From the NCBI GenBank assembly GCA_003169675.1, contig PNAT01000038.1:12023-48148 (forward strand): a DNA stretch of 36,126 bases, given 5' to 3'. The notes below the pieces were generated by a model, which had not been told where the DNA came from, ran no database searches, and was given only the letters and a program-made list of their open reading frames with translations. This DNA is from Acidimicrobiaceae bacterium. GTDB lineage: Bacteria > Actinomycetota > Acidimicrobiia > Acidimicrobiales > RAAP-2. Within the stretch, counting starts at the first letter, position 1. Each line of letters starts with the position of its first letter. A program made the translations under genes and the position numbers. This document shows, piece by piece, positions 18,021 to 25,228 of the stretch.

Positions 18021-18413
18021 TCAGGCCGAGATGAACCCACCGGTGTCCCGCTCGGCCCACAGGCGTCGCAGCATGTCCGCCCCGAGGTGCTCCTTGTTGA
18101 GGTACGCCCGGGCACCGCTCGTCGCCACCTCGGGCGGGAGGTCCCCGGCCTCATAGGTTGAGCAGAGGATCACCACGACGTCCGGATGCTGGGAGACCAG
18201 CTGACGGGTCGCCTCAATCCCATTCATCTCAGGCATATTGATGTCCATCAGGATGAGCACAGGATGGAGTTCGTCAGCCATCGCGACCGCTTCAACTCCA
18301 TTGGCCGCTTCGCCGACGAGCTCGAATTCATCCGTTCGACGCAAAACGGCCTTCATGGCGGAGCGAAATGGAGCCTGGTCATCTACCACGAGCACGGGGA
18401 GCGGATCGCTCAT
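18021..18413 (-). CDS. stand-alone receiver-domain protein
   Basis: A 130-residue single-domain response regulator: VLVVDDQ acid pocket (Asp11-Asp12), phospho-acceptor Asp57 in MDINMPEMNG, Thr/Ser switch in CSTYEA and Lys in LNKEHL. About ten residues follow the last helix, so there is no output domain. The receiver is of the NarL class (FRSAMKAVLRR, FELVGEAANG). It may act as a phosphate sink or bind a protein partner, for instance the kinase or cyclase of the island; this is inference. It follows the NarL regulator by 67 bp and is convergent with permease 3. It could be a NarL regulator that lost its HTH, but no HTH remnant is visible downstream, where permease 3 ends. Confidence 0.88.
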   Translation of the reverse strand: MSDPLPVLVVDDQAPFRSAMKAVLRRTDEFELVGEAANGVEAVAMADELHPVLILMDINMPEMNGIEATRQLVSQHPDVVVILCSTYEAGDLPPEVATSGARAYLNKEHLGADMLRRLWAERDTGGFISA

Positions 18414-18480
18414 CGGTCAATCTTCCCAAGGAGGAGAGGTCGACAAGTGTGCGGGCACATCGTGTCCGCATGGGCGGGCC

Positions 18481-19149
18481 TCACCCCGGCTCACTCAAAT
18501 ACACGAGGACAGCCTTGACCCGTCGGTTCACATCCTTTTCCTCGGTCAGGCCCAACTTTGAGAAGATGGAATTGGTGTGCTTCTCCACCGCACGTTCGGA
18601 CACCTGGAGGGTAGAAGCGATGGCTGCGTTGCTCTTCCCCTTGGCCATTTCGCAGAGTATTTCGGACTCCCGCGGCGTCAGCCATGACAGGTCCGAGGAG
18701 CGATGCGACGCACGCGCCTCAATCAACTCGTCAACCACCTGCGGATCGATAACCGAACCTCCTTGAGCCACCGTTCGGATGGCATGAGCCAGCTCATCCA
18801 CCCCAGCCACTCGCTCCTTCAGGAGGTAGGCGCGGCCGGCCGAGCCGGTTTCCAGCAGGGACAGCGCATAGGCGGGGGCCTTGTACTGGCTCAGGACCAC
18901 GACGCCCACCTCGGGTCGGTTCTCCCGCAACCAGGATGCAGCCTGAATGCCTTCATCGGTGCCGGTGGGAGGCATCCGGATGTCGGTGACGACGACATCA
19001 GGGGACTCCTTTTCAATGAGAGTCAAGAGCTCCGGGAGGTCGCTGGCTGTGCCCACCATCTCAATGTCTCCGTCCGTACCAATTATGCGAGAGATGCCCT
19101 CTCGAAGGAGGGCATTGTCTTCTGCCAGAGCAACCCGGATCGTCGTCAT
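18481..19149 (-). CDS. NarL/FixJ-family response regulator with LuxR HTH
   Basis: A 222-residue transcription factor: receiver (~4-125) with phospho-acceptor Asp56 in TDIRMPPTGTDEG, Lys in YLLKERV, then a complete LuxR-type HTH (LTPRESEILCEMAKGKSN, recognition helix SERAVEKHTNSIFSKLGL). Its receiver closely resembles that of the cyclase fusion at 8620, sharing DIRMPP, VVLSQY, GSAG-YLLK and the VDEL/VDAL region, so the two are sister genes. It probably binds promoters of the island as output of the kinase at 13241. The ATG at 19149 starts exactly at the receiver; a GTG at 19200 would add 17 residues. No clear Shine-Dalgarno site precedes the ATG, and a 13-bp palindrome occupies that place. Confidence 0.9.
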   Translation of the reverse strand: MTTIRVALAEDNALLREGISRIIGTDGDIEMVGTASDLPELLTLIEKESPDVVVTDIRMPPTGTDEGIQAASWLRENRPEVGVVVLSQYKAPAYALSLLETGSAGRAYLLKERVAGVDELAHAIRTVAQGGSVIDPQVVDELIEARASHRSSDLSWLTPRESEILCEMAKGKSNAAIASTLQVSERAVEKHTNSIFSKLGLTEEKDVNRRVKAVLVYLSEPG

Positions 19150-19152
19150 GAG

Positions 19153-19165
19153 TACCGTCACGGTA
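19153..19165. promoter_or_regulatory. 13-bp palindrome at the NarL regulator start
   Basis: TACCGT-C-ACGGTA is a perfect 6+1+6 palindrome ending 4 bp from the ATG of the response regulator. A related half-site, TAACGGTCACA, lies at 19191-19201. An autoregulatory operator covering the ribosome-binding region is the simplest reading; no binding evidence is available. Confidence 0.4.
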
Positions 19166-19233
19166 GCGCGACCGGCCTGGCTCAACCATGTAACGGTCAC
19201 ATGATGCGGCCCGAGAGGATGCTGAGCGGCGAC

Positions 19234-19719
19234 TTATGGGACTTCCCCCTTGTCCGCCGTTGAGAGTCGCTTCCTCGCCGCTTGTCGCCGGTGTGCTGCG
19301 CCGGCCAGCCATGCCGAGACGATGAGGATGAGCATGCCGTCGAGTGCGTGGAGCCCACCGCTCCACTTGTTGTTGTCACCGGCATTCGCCAGGGCCGGCT
19401 GCGCCGCAAAGATGAGGGCCGCCAGAACAAATGCGCCGAGGACCCCTGACCGCGACGCCCAGGCGGACAGCGCCACTAGGAAGAGGACGATGGCCACCAT
19501 GCCGAGAAGTGATCCGAGAGCGCGGTGAGGGTCGAAACTGGTGGCATCGGCCACCTTCTTCTTGTGGTCGCCGAACGCGCCGACACCGGCCAGGAACACC
19601 TGCGCCAGCACGGCCACGACGAACAGTCCGGCCAGGTAGCCGTAGATGCGATCGACGACGCCCCGCCACCCGACCAGGACACCGGATGCCGGAGAGTCGG
19701 CGTGGCGGGTATCTGTCAT
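19234..19719 (-). CDS. DUF6220-like four-helix membrane protein
   Basis: A 161-residue protein with four predicted membrane helices: YLAGLFVVAVLAQVFLAG (~28-46), LGSLLGMVAIVLFLVAL (~69-86), VLGAFVLAALIFAAQPAL (~93-110) and LDGMLILIVSAWLAGAA (~126-143). The motif FLAGVGAFG, the central FDPHRALG and the late His-containing helix match the small actinobacterial DUF6220 family, whose function is unknown. A strong AAGGAGG site precedes the ATG at 19719. It is first in a minus-strand group with the NarL regulator 84 bp downstream and the lone receiver, suggesting co-expression. It is divergent from permease 4. Confidence 0.75.
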   Translation of the reverse strand: MTDTRHADSPASGVLVGWRGVVDRIYGYLAGLFVVAVLAQVFLAGVGAFGDHKKKVADATSFDPHRALGSLLGMVAIVLFLVALSAWASRSGVLGAFVLAALIFAAQPALANAGDNNKWSGGLHALDGMLILIVSAWLAGAAHRRQAARKRLSTADKGEVP

Positions 19720-19890
19720 GCTGGCCTCCTTGGTCCATTCCGTGCGGGTGGCTGGTGAGCCTTGACTCGGTTACCTGATTGGAACACGGGAGGCGTGAGC
19801 GGCCAAGGGCGCTGCCTTCCTCGGGGGCGGTGGTACTGCCACCACCCTTCGGCGCCGGGGAGCGCTCCATGATCCAACCGTGGTGCTGGT

Positions 19891-19922
19891 ACCAAGCTGG
19901 ACAGGGTGCTGACACCCTTGGT
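19891..19922 (+). promoter_or_regulatory. nested stem-loop in permease 4 leader
   Basis: ACCAAG (19891-19896) can pair with CTTGGT (19917-19922), and inside it GGTG (19905-19908) with CACC (19913-19916), closed by CTGA. The result is a two-helix element with an eight-base bulge on the 5' side only. It matches no riboswitch class I recognise. Confidence 0.4.
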
Positions 19923-19994
19923 CGTGGCTTCAGCTCCCGCCACACTTTCCGTAGCCAGGGATTTGACGGACAACTCATGGGAGGACTGTTGCCA

Positions 19995-20030
19995 GGAGGT
20001 CGGCGACCAGGTGGTACCTCCCCATGGAGG
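19995..20030 (+). promoter_or_regulatory. candidate translational switch: anti-SD helix versus SD-sequestering helix
   Basis: The Shine-Dalgarno GGAGG (20026-20030, 8 nt before the ATG at 20039) is the right arm of a perfect hairpin, CCTCC (20017-20021)-CCAT-GGAGG. Upstream, GGAGGT (19995-20000) can instead pair with ACCTCC (20016-20021), freeing the Shine-Dalgarno. Both helices use the same CCTCC, so they exclude each other, the arrangement of translational riboswitches. The ligand, if any, is unknown. Confidence 0.45.
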
Positions 20031-20038
20031 GACGCGAA

Positions 20039-22618
20039 ATGAGCATCGCCTGGTACCGCTTTCGAACCACCTTCGTCCGGCGTCGGGCTGGCTACCTCTC
20101 CTTGGTACTCCTTATCGGGCTCGTCGGTGGCCTCGCCCTGGGGGGCGTGGCGGCAGCCCGGCGCACCCAATCTTCGTTCTCCACCTATTTGGCCAGCACC
20201 AATCCATCGGACACCAATTTGTCCGTCTTTGGCGGGTTGCCCAACAGTCCCTCGGCCGTGCCGGGCACCACATTGCTCGAAGAGAAGATCAGCCGCCTTC
20301 CCCACGTGCGCCGGGTCAGAGTGGGGCTCGTCCTGAATGGCGTGCCCTTGCGGCCGGACGGTTCCCCCCGCGTCGAAACTTCCGGTCTGGTGTACCCATT
20401 GGCCGGCACTGACGGCCTCTTTTTCAACCAAGACCGGGTCGTCGTGACCGAAGGTCGGATGGCCGACCCCACGCGCCCGGATGAGATGATGACGACCGCT
20501 TCGGGAGCTCAGCTGCTCGGCTGGCACGTGGGCCAGACGATTCCCTATGGCTTCTACACCAATGAGCAGCAAGGCCTGCCCCGATTTGGCACGTCGAGCG
20601 TGCCACCGAAGATCAGCCTCGAGGCAAAGCTGGTCGGTCTGGTCGCCTTCAGCTCCGAGATCGTAGAAGACGATATCGACCGCTTCCCCACGTTCGCTGT
20701 CTTCACACCGGCGCTGGCAAAAAGAATGCTGGCCAATCCGAATGAATCGTTCTCGAGCGCCTCAACATTTGGCATCCAAACGAGGGGCGGAAGCCGGACC
20801 ACTGCCGCAGTGGAGACCAAACTCAGCTCCGTCATTCCATCGGGAACGGGCTTTGGAACGGGCTTTGGCCTGCATGATACGGCACCCGTGGCGGCGAAGG
20901 CCGACCGGGCGGTCAAGCCCATCGCCACCGCCCTCGGCGTGTTCGGAACGGTCGCTCTTCTGGCCGCCCTGCTCATGGCGACGCAGGTCATTTCCCGCCG
21001 GCTCCGTGAAGGCGCCGAAGAGCAGTCGATCCTGCGTGCACTGGGAGCCGGTCCAGCAGCGATGATGGCCGACGGGCTGCTGGGAATTCTTGGTGCCGTC
21101 GTTCTTGGTTCGTTGGCGGCGGCCGTGGTGGCCCTGGCGATCTCACCGATCGCACCACTGGGGCCGATTCGCAGCGTCTATCCGGCCAAGGGCATCTCCG
21201 CCGACTGGACGGTGCTCGGCCTGGGGCTGTTGGCATTGATCGTTGTCCTCAGCGCTCTTGCGATCGTCCTGGCCTATCGGGGTGCACCCCATCGTGTCGA
21301 ACGCAGGGTCCGACTCGCTCCTCCGAAGTCATCCAAGTTCGCACAAGGGGCGGCCGCCGCGGGCCTTCCCGTCCCTGCCGTGGTTGGCGTTCGTATGGCA
21401 CTGGAGTCGGGCGGTGGGCGAACCACGGTGCCCGTGCGCTCGGCCTTGGTTGGTACGGCGCTGGCGGTGGCGCTGGTCGTCACCATGGTGACGTTCGGCA
21501 GCAGCCTCCAGACCCTGGTGAATCACCCTGCCCTTTACGGGTGGAATTGGTCCTACATGCTCAATCAGGTTGGCAACGGCGGTGCCGGCGTCCCGCCACA
21601 GGCGCTCACCCTTCTCGCACACGACCGAGACGTTGCCGCCGCGACGGGAGTCAACTACAACGAAGCAACGATCGACGGCAAGAGTGTCCCCTTCATTTTC
21701 GGAAATCTCCATGCCTCAATCACCCCTCCGATTCTCTCGGGTCACGCGCTGGAGAAGGTCGATCAGATAGTGCTCGGGGCCGGCACCATGGCGCAGCTGC
21801 ACAAGCGACTGGGCGACACGGTCACGGTGAGTTACGGAAGCCCCAAGGATGCCCCCGCGTACGTCCCGCCAACTCGCCTGTCCATCGTGGGCACCGCCAC
21901 CATGCCTGCGGTCGGTTTTATCAGCATCGTTTCGGATCACACCTCTATGGGCTCGGGAGCGCTCGTTTCCTTCGACGTCCTTCCGCCTGCGTTCCAGCAA
22001 GCGACCAAGAGTCCGTATCCCACCCTCAACGGGCCGAGTCTCGTCTGGGTGCGACTACGCCCTGGCGTCGATCCCTCGGTCGGCCGTGCGGATCTGCAGC
22101 GGGTCGCCGATGCCGTAAACAAGGACCTGGCCGAAGTCCCACAAGGTGCCGGAAGTGGCAATACCGTTGCGGTGCAAGGAGTGCAACGGCCGGCGGAGAT
22201 CGTGAACTACCGCACGATCGGCGTGACGCCCGCCCTGCTGGTCTCGGGACTGGCACTGGGTGCGGCGATCGGCCTGGCACTCACCCTTGCCGCGTCGGTC
22301 CGGCGACGACGACGCGACCTGGCACTCTTGAAGACGCTGGGCTTCACCCAGCGCCAACTCGCCGGTGCCGTGGCATGGCAGGCATCCGTCTCGGCCGTGG
22401 TCGGGGTCGTGGTGGGTCTACCCGTCGGGATCGTCCTGGGTCGATGGACCTGGGACCTGTTCGCCCGCCAGATCTACGCTGTCCCTCAACCAACGGTCCC
22501 CCCGGGGTCACTGATCCTCATCGCCCTCGGCACATTTGTCCTGGCCAATGTCGTCGCCGTCATTCCTGCCCGTATCGCGGCCAGGACGTCGACCGCCCTG
22601 ATGCTGCGGGGTGAGTGA
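20039..22618 (+). CDS. double-FtsX ABC transporter permease, paralogue 4
   Basis: An 859-residue permease of the same family, with ARRTQSSFSTYLASTNPSD after TM1, VPVRSALVGTA, HPALYGWNWSYML, QRPAEIVNYRTIG and a C-terminal IAARTSTALMLRGE. It has the 1+3+1+3 helix plan. It differs from its three paralogues in lacking the vicinal Cys pair of the first extracellular domain (the segment reads MLANPNESFSS) and in its longer second extracellular domain. A 12-bp tandem repeat (20843-20866) encodes GTGFGTGF within it. ATG 20039 is chosen because GGAGG lies 8 nt upstream; an in-frame ATG at 20024 overlaps that site. It stands alone, divergent from the DUF6220 gene, with no ATPase. Confidence 0.92.
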   Translation: MSIAWYRFRTTFVRRRAGYLSLVLLIGLVGGLALGGVAAARRTQSSFSTYLASTNPSDTNLSVFGGLPNSPSAVPGTTLLEEKISRLPHVRRVRVGLVLNGVPLRPDGSPRVETSGLVYPLAGTDGLFFNQDRVVVTEGRMADPTRPDEMMTTASGAQLLGWHVGQTIPYGFYTNEQQGLPRFGTSSVPPKISLEAKLVGLVAFSSEIVEDDIDRFPTFAVFTPALAKRMLANPNESFSSASTFGIQTRGGSRTTAAVETKLSSVIPSGTGFGTGFGLHDTAPVAAKADRAVKPIATALGVFGTVALLAALLMATQVISRRLREGAEEQSILRALGAGPAAMMADGLLGILGAVVLGSLAAAVVALAISPIAPLGPIRSVYPAKGISADWTVLGLGLLALIVVLSALAIVLAYRGAPHRVERRVRLAPPKSSKFAQGAAAAGLPVPAVVGVRMALESGGGRTTVPVRSALVGTALAVALVVTMVTFGSSLQTLVNHPALYGWNWSYMLNQVGNGGAGVPPQALTLLAHDRDVAAATGVNYNEATIDGKSVPFIFGNLHASITPPILSGHALEKVDQIVLGAGTMAQLHKRLGDTVTVSYGSPKDAPAYVPPTRLSIVGTATMPAVGFISIVSDHTSMGSGALVSFDVLPPAFQQATKSPYPTLNGPSLVWVRLRPGVDPSVGRADLQRVADAVNKDLAEVPQGAGSGNTVAVQGVQRPAEIVNYRTIGVTPALLVSGLALGAAIGLALTLAASVRRRRRDLALLKTLGFTQRQLAGAVAWQASVSAVVGVVVGLPVGIVLGRWTWDLFARQIYAVPQPTVPPGSLILIALGTFVLANVVAVIPARIAARTSTALMLRGE

Positions 22619-22633
22619 GGATCTTCGGGGAGT

Positions 22634-22656
22634 CGAGCCATTTCACGACAGGCTCG
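22634..22656 (+). terminator. possible stem-loop terminator after permease 4
   Basis: CGAGCC (22634-22639) and GGCTCG (22651-22656) form a 6-bp stem with an 11-base loop, 15 bp after the permease stop. No T-run follows, so Rho-independent termination is uncertain. Confidence 0.3.
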
Positions 22657-22688
22657 CCGACGAACAGGGGTCGTGGTAGGAAGCGGCC

Positions 22689-23762
22689 ATGGGGACCCAG
22701 ACCCAAGAGGTATTCGCCGAACTCCTGGCTGAGTTGGGCGCCCAGCACCGGCGCCTCATTGAGCAGCTCTCGGGGCCGGGCGATGAGCAGAGCCTGCTCG
22801 AGGCACACAGGTGGCTCCTCACGATCCTCCAAGTGGCGGCCGACACGCAGGTATGGGCGGACCCGGCCAACCCGCGCTTCGTCGATATCGTCGGGCCCTA
22901 CAAGAAGTGGGGCGGCGACAACGCCGACGCCTTCTACTGCTACGCCCCGGTGGACCCGGCCCGGACCTACCAGGTCACCGTGATCCCGGGGGACGCCGTC
23001 TACCTGTCCCTCACGGTGTACGGCGGGCCCGACGACGGTCACTATTCGGATCGCATTGTTGGCAGCCTGAATGACCGGCAGGCGCTCCCCGGCCCGGACG
23101 GCGCCATCACCATGGTCGTCTCCCCCGACGACCCGGGCGATGGCACCCCGTGGATCAAGCTCGAACCCGACGCCGTCGCCATGGTCACCCGTGACTACCT
23201 AGCCGACCCGGTCCACCACGCCAGGGCGACCTGGAAGGTGACCTCGGTTGATCCACCGGACACCTACCTGGAGGACGACGCCCACCTGGCCCGGCGCTTC
23301 CGGGCCGCGTTGACCTGGGTGAGGGACCAGGCCGACCTGGTGCCCCTCGCCATGGGCGAGCCCAATCACGTTGATCCGCCCTACCCGGTGCCTACCGCCA
23401 CCTTCGGGTGGGCGGCCGGCGACGCCGCCTACGCCATGGGCAGCTACCTCCTCGAGGACGGCCAGGCCCTGGTGCTCCGGGGCCGGTCACCCGCGTGCGC
23501 CTTCTGGAACGTGTGCCTGTGGAATCCCTTCCTCCACACCTACAACTACGACTACGAGCGCGTCACCATCAACGGCTTTCAGGTGGCCTACGAAGAGGAC
23601 GGCTCATGGGAGATCGTCGTCTCGCCCACGGACCCGGGACATGTGAACTGGGTCTCGACGGCCGGCCATCACGAGGGGCGGATCTGGTTCCGTTGGTTCC
23701 TGCCCGATTCCACGCCTGAGCAGCCCGCGGCCGAGGTGGTCCGGCTGGCGGACCTGGTGTGA
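22689..23762 (+). CDS. DUF1214 domain-containing protein
   Basis: A 357-residue soluble protein without signal peptide or membrane helices. It has the pattern of actinobacterial DUF1214 proteins: an N-terminal helical part, then FVDIVGPYKKWGGDNADAFY, a beta-rich centre with VYGGPDDG, WIKLEPDAVAMVTRDYLADP, and a Trp-rich C-terminal portion ending in GRIWFRWFLPDSTPEQP. The function of the domain is unknown. The ATG at 22689 follows GGAAG. Its TGA overlaps the GTG of the sulfotransferase (GTGA), so the two are translationally coupled; this pairing recurs in mycobacteria-like genomes as I recall it, suggesting a shared substrate. Confidence 0.8.
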   Translation: MGTQTQEVFAELLAELGAQHRRLIEQLSGPGDEQSLLEAHRWLLTILQVAADTQVWADPANPRFVDIVGPYKKWGGDNADAFYCYAPVDPARTYQVTVIPGDAVYLSLTVYGGPDDGHYSDRIVGSLNDRQALPGPDGAITMVVSPDDPGDGTPWIKLEPDAVAMVTRDYLADPVHHARATWKVTSVDPPDTYLEDDAHLARRFRAALTWVRDQADLVPLAMGEPNHVDPPYPVPTATFGWAAGDAAYAMGSYLLEDGQALVLRGRSPACAFWNVCLWNPFLHTYNYDYERVTINGFQVAYEEDGSWEIVVSPTDPGHVNWVSTAGHHEGRIWFRWFLPDSTPEQPAAEVVRLADLV

Positions 23763-25033
23763 GCGCCCCGGAGCGGCCGGCGCCGGTCTCCGTAGACGAT
23801 CTGGCCGAGCCCCGCTTCAGCCAGGACGCGAGGGCCGTGCTCGACATGATGTCCGAGGCCGGCGCATCGATACACCTCGAGCCGGAGGGTCTCATGGCGT
23901 CGGCCCGGGCCGAGACGGGGCTGACCGACTTCGGACCCGACGACTTCTTGCCGCGCCTCGACGTCCTCTGCCGCTCATTGCGCGACGAGGCCCGGCTCAA
24001 CCACGCCGGAGTAATGGCCCAGTCGGTCTTCCTGACCGGACTGCTGCGCAACCGCCTCCTGCTGGAGGATCTCCTCGCCCGGCACCCCGAGATCCTCGGT
24101 GAGGAGATCGACCGGCCCATCTTCATCTGCGGGCTTCCCCGCACCGGCACCACCCATCTGCACAATTTGATCTCTTCGGACAACGCGCTGCGATCCCTGC
24201 CCTACTGGGAGAGCACCGAACCGGTGTCCCCCTTAAATGAGCAAGAGCTTTCCGGGCCCATCGAGAAGGACCCTCGGCGTGCGCGCACCGAGGCCGCGCT
24301 GTCCTTCCTCGACATCGCCATGCCCGAGTTCAAGCGCATGCACGAGATGACGGTGGACCATGTGCACGAAGAGATCCAACTCCTGGCCATCGATGTCTCC
24401 ACCATGCTCTTCGAGACGATCGCCCCCATCCCGACGTGGCGTGACCACTACCTGGCCCGAGACCAGCGGCCGAGCTACCAGTATCTGAAGAAGATCCTCC
24501 AGGTCCTGCAATGGCTGCGGGGCGGCTCCCGCTGGATCCTCAAGTCCCCCCAGCACCTCGAACAATTCCCGGCCCTCCTCGACACCTTCCCCGACGGCAC
24601 CTTCGTCGTCACCCACCGTGACCCGGTGTCGGTCTCCGCATCCATGGTCACCATGCTGGCCTACACGGCACGGCTGGTGCATGACCGCGTGGATGCACCG
24701 TGGATCGGCCACTACTGGGTGGACCGCCTCGAGCGCATGCTGCGCTCCTGCGTGGACTCGCGGGATGTCCTGCCGGCGGGCCAGACCATTGATGTGCACT
24801 TCGATGAATTCATGCGCGACGACATCGCCATGGTGCGCCGCATCTACGCCCTGGCGGACCAGCCGTTCGACGAGTCGGTCCAGGCGGCCATGGAGGGATT
24901 CATGGTGGCCCATCCGCGTGGTCGCCACGGCGGGGTGCTGTACGACCTGGACCAGTTCGACCTGAGTGCCGAGCAGTTACGCGCCAGGTTCGGCTTCTAT
25001 GTGGACCGGTTTGCCGTCACCGAGGAGCGCTGA
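23759..25033 (+). CDS. PAPS-dependent sulfotransferase family protein
   Basis: A 424-residue cytoplasmic sulfotransferase, transferring sulfate from PAPS to a hydroxyl or amine acceptor. The 5'-phosphosulfate loop is GLPRTGTTHL (125-134). The 3'-phosphate site is FVVTHRDPVSVSASM (from 282), with the conserved Arg and the Ser eight residues later. The intervening YQYLKKILQVLQWL and WILKSPQHL segments are typical of the large actinobacterial family (Sulfotransfer_3-like). The start is the GTG at 23759, inside the stop of the DUF1214 gene. The acceptor is unknown; lipids and sterol-like compounds are usual for relatives. Some members lack activity. Confidence 0.88.
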   Translation: MSAPERPAPVSVDDLAEPRFSQDARAVLDMMSEAGASIHLEPEGLMASARAETGLTDFGPDDFLPRLDVLCRSLRDEARLNHAGVMAQSVFLTGLLRNRLLLEDLLARHPEILGEEIDRPIFICGLPRTGTTHLHNLISSDNALRSLPYWESTEPVSPLNEQELSGPIEKDPRRARTEAALSFLDIAMPEFKRMHEMTVDHVHEEIQLLAIDVSTMLFETIAPIPTWRDHYLARDQRPSYQYLKKILQVLQWLRGGSRWILKSPQHLEQFPALLDTFPDGTFVVTHRDPVSVSASMVTMLAYTARLVHDRVDAPWIGHYWVDRLERMLRSCVDSRDVLPAGQTIDVHFDEFMRDDIAMVRRIYALADQPFDESVQAAMEGFMVAHPRGRHGGVLYDLDQFDLSAEQLRARFGFYVDRFAVTEER

Positions 25034-25228
25034 AGATCTTGTGCGAGGAGCCCTCCATCACCGCCGGCTCGCAGGATTGGGAACGGCGCCCTGGCGTCAC
25101 CCGCCTCTTCGCCTGAGCGCCGGATCCCAATTGAGTCGCGGTGGGGCAGCTGGGAGACTGACGCCAGAGACCGGAATCGACCTCTGGTGAAGGGCCTTCC
25201 TTCACGTGAGCACGTACAAGGGAGCACC
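25034..25228. promoter_or_regulatory. 195-bp gap with inverted repeat before the aldehyde dehydrogenase gene
   Basis: No gene is seen. GTGAAGG-GCCTT-CCTTCAC (25187-25205) is a perfect 7-bp inverted repeat ending 23 bp before the ATG, followed directly by CACGTG-like sequence. It could be a repressor operator or a leader hairpin; there is no T-run to suggest a terminator. Confidence 0.35.

Larger units (their letters stand above)
19720..20038 (+). promoter_or_regulatory. 319-bp divergent region / structured leader of permease 4
   Basis: No gene is seen here. The stretch is rich in inverted repeats reading toward permease 4: GGTGG-TACTG-CCACC (19829-19843), TGGTACCA (19887-19894), a nested stem-loop (19891-19922) and two competing helices around the ribosome-binding site (19995-20030). 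A possible -35 (TTGACT, 19762-19767) lacks a clear -10 partner, so the transcript start and hence the leader length are unknown. It is much longer than the gaps before the other three permeases (7, 2 and 75 bp). Confidence 0.55.

Noticed and set aside
20010-20018. GGTGGTACC resembling the T-box antiterminator core
   Set aside because: No stem I, specifier loop or full AGGGTGGNACCGCG sequence is visible, and the downstream gene is a permease not tied to an amino acid. The bases are better explained by the CCTCC/GGAGG pairing.
20843-20866. 12-bp tandem repeat in permease 4 as a phase-variable repeat
   Set aside because: Only two units, in frame, adding GTGF; a change in number would not shift the frame.
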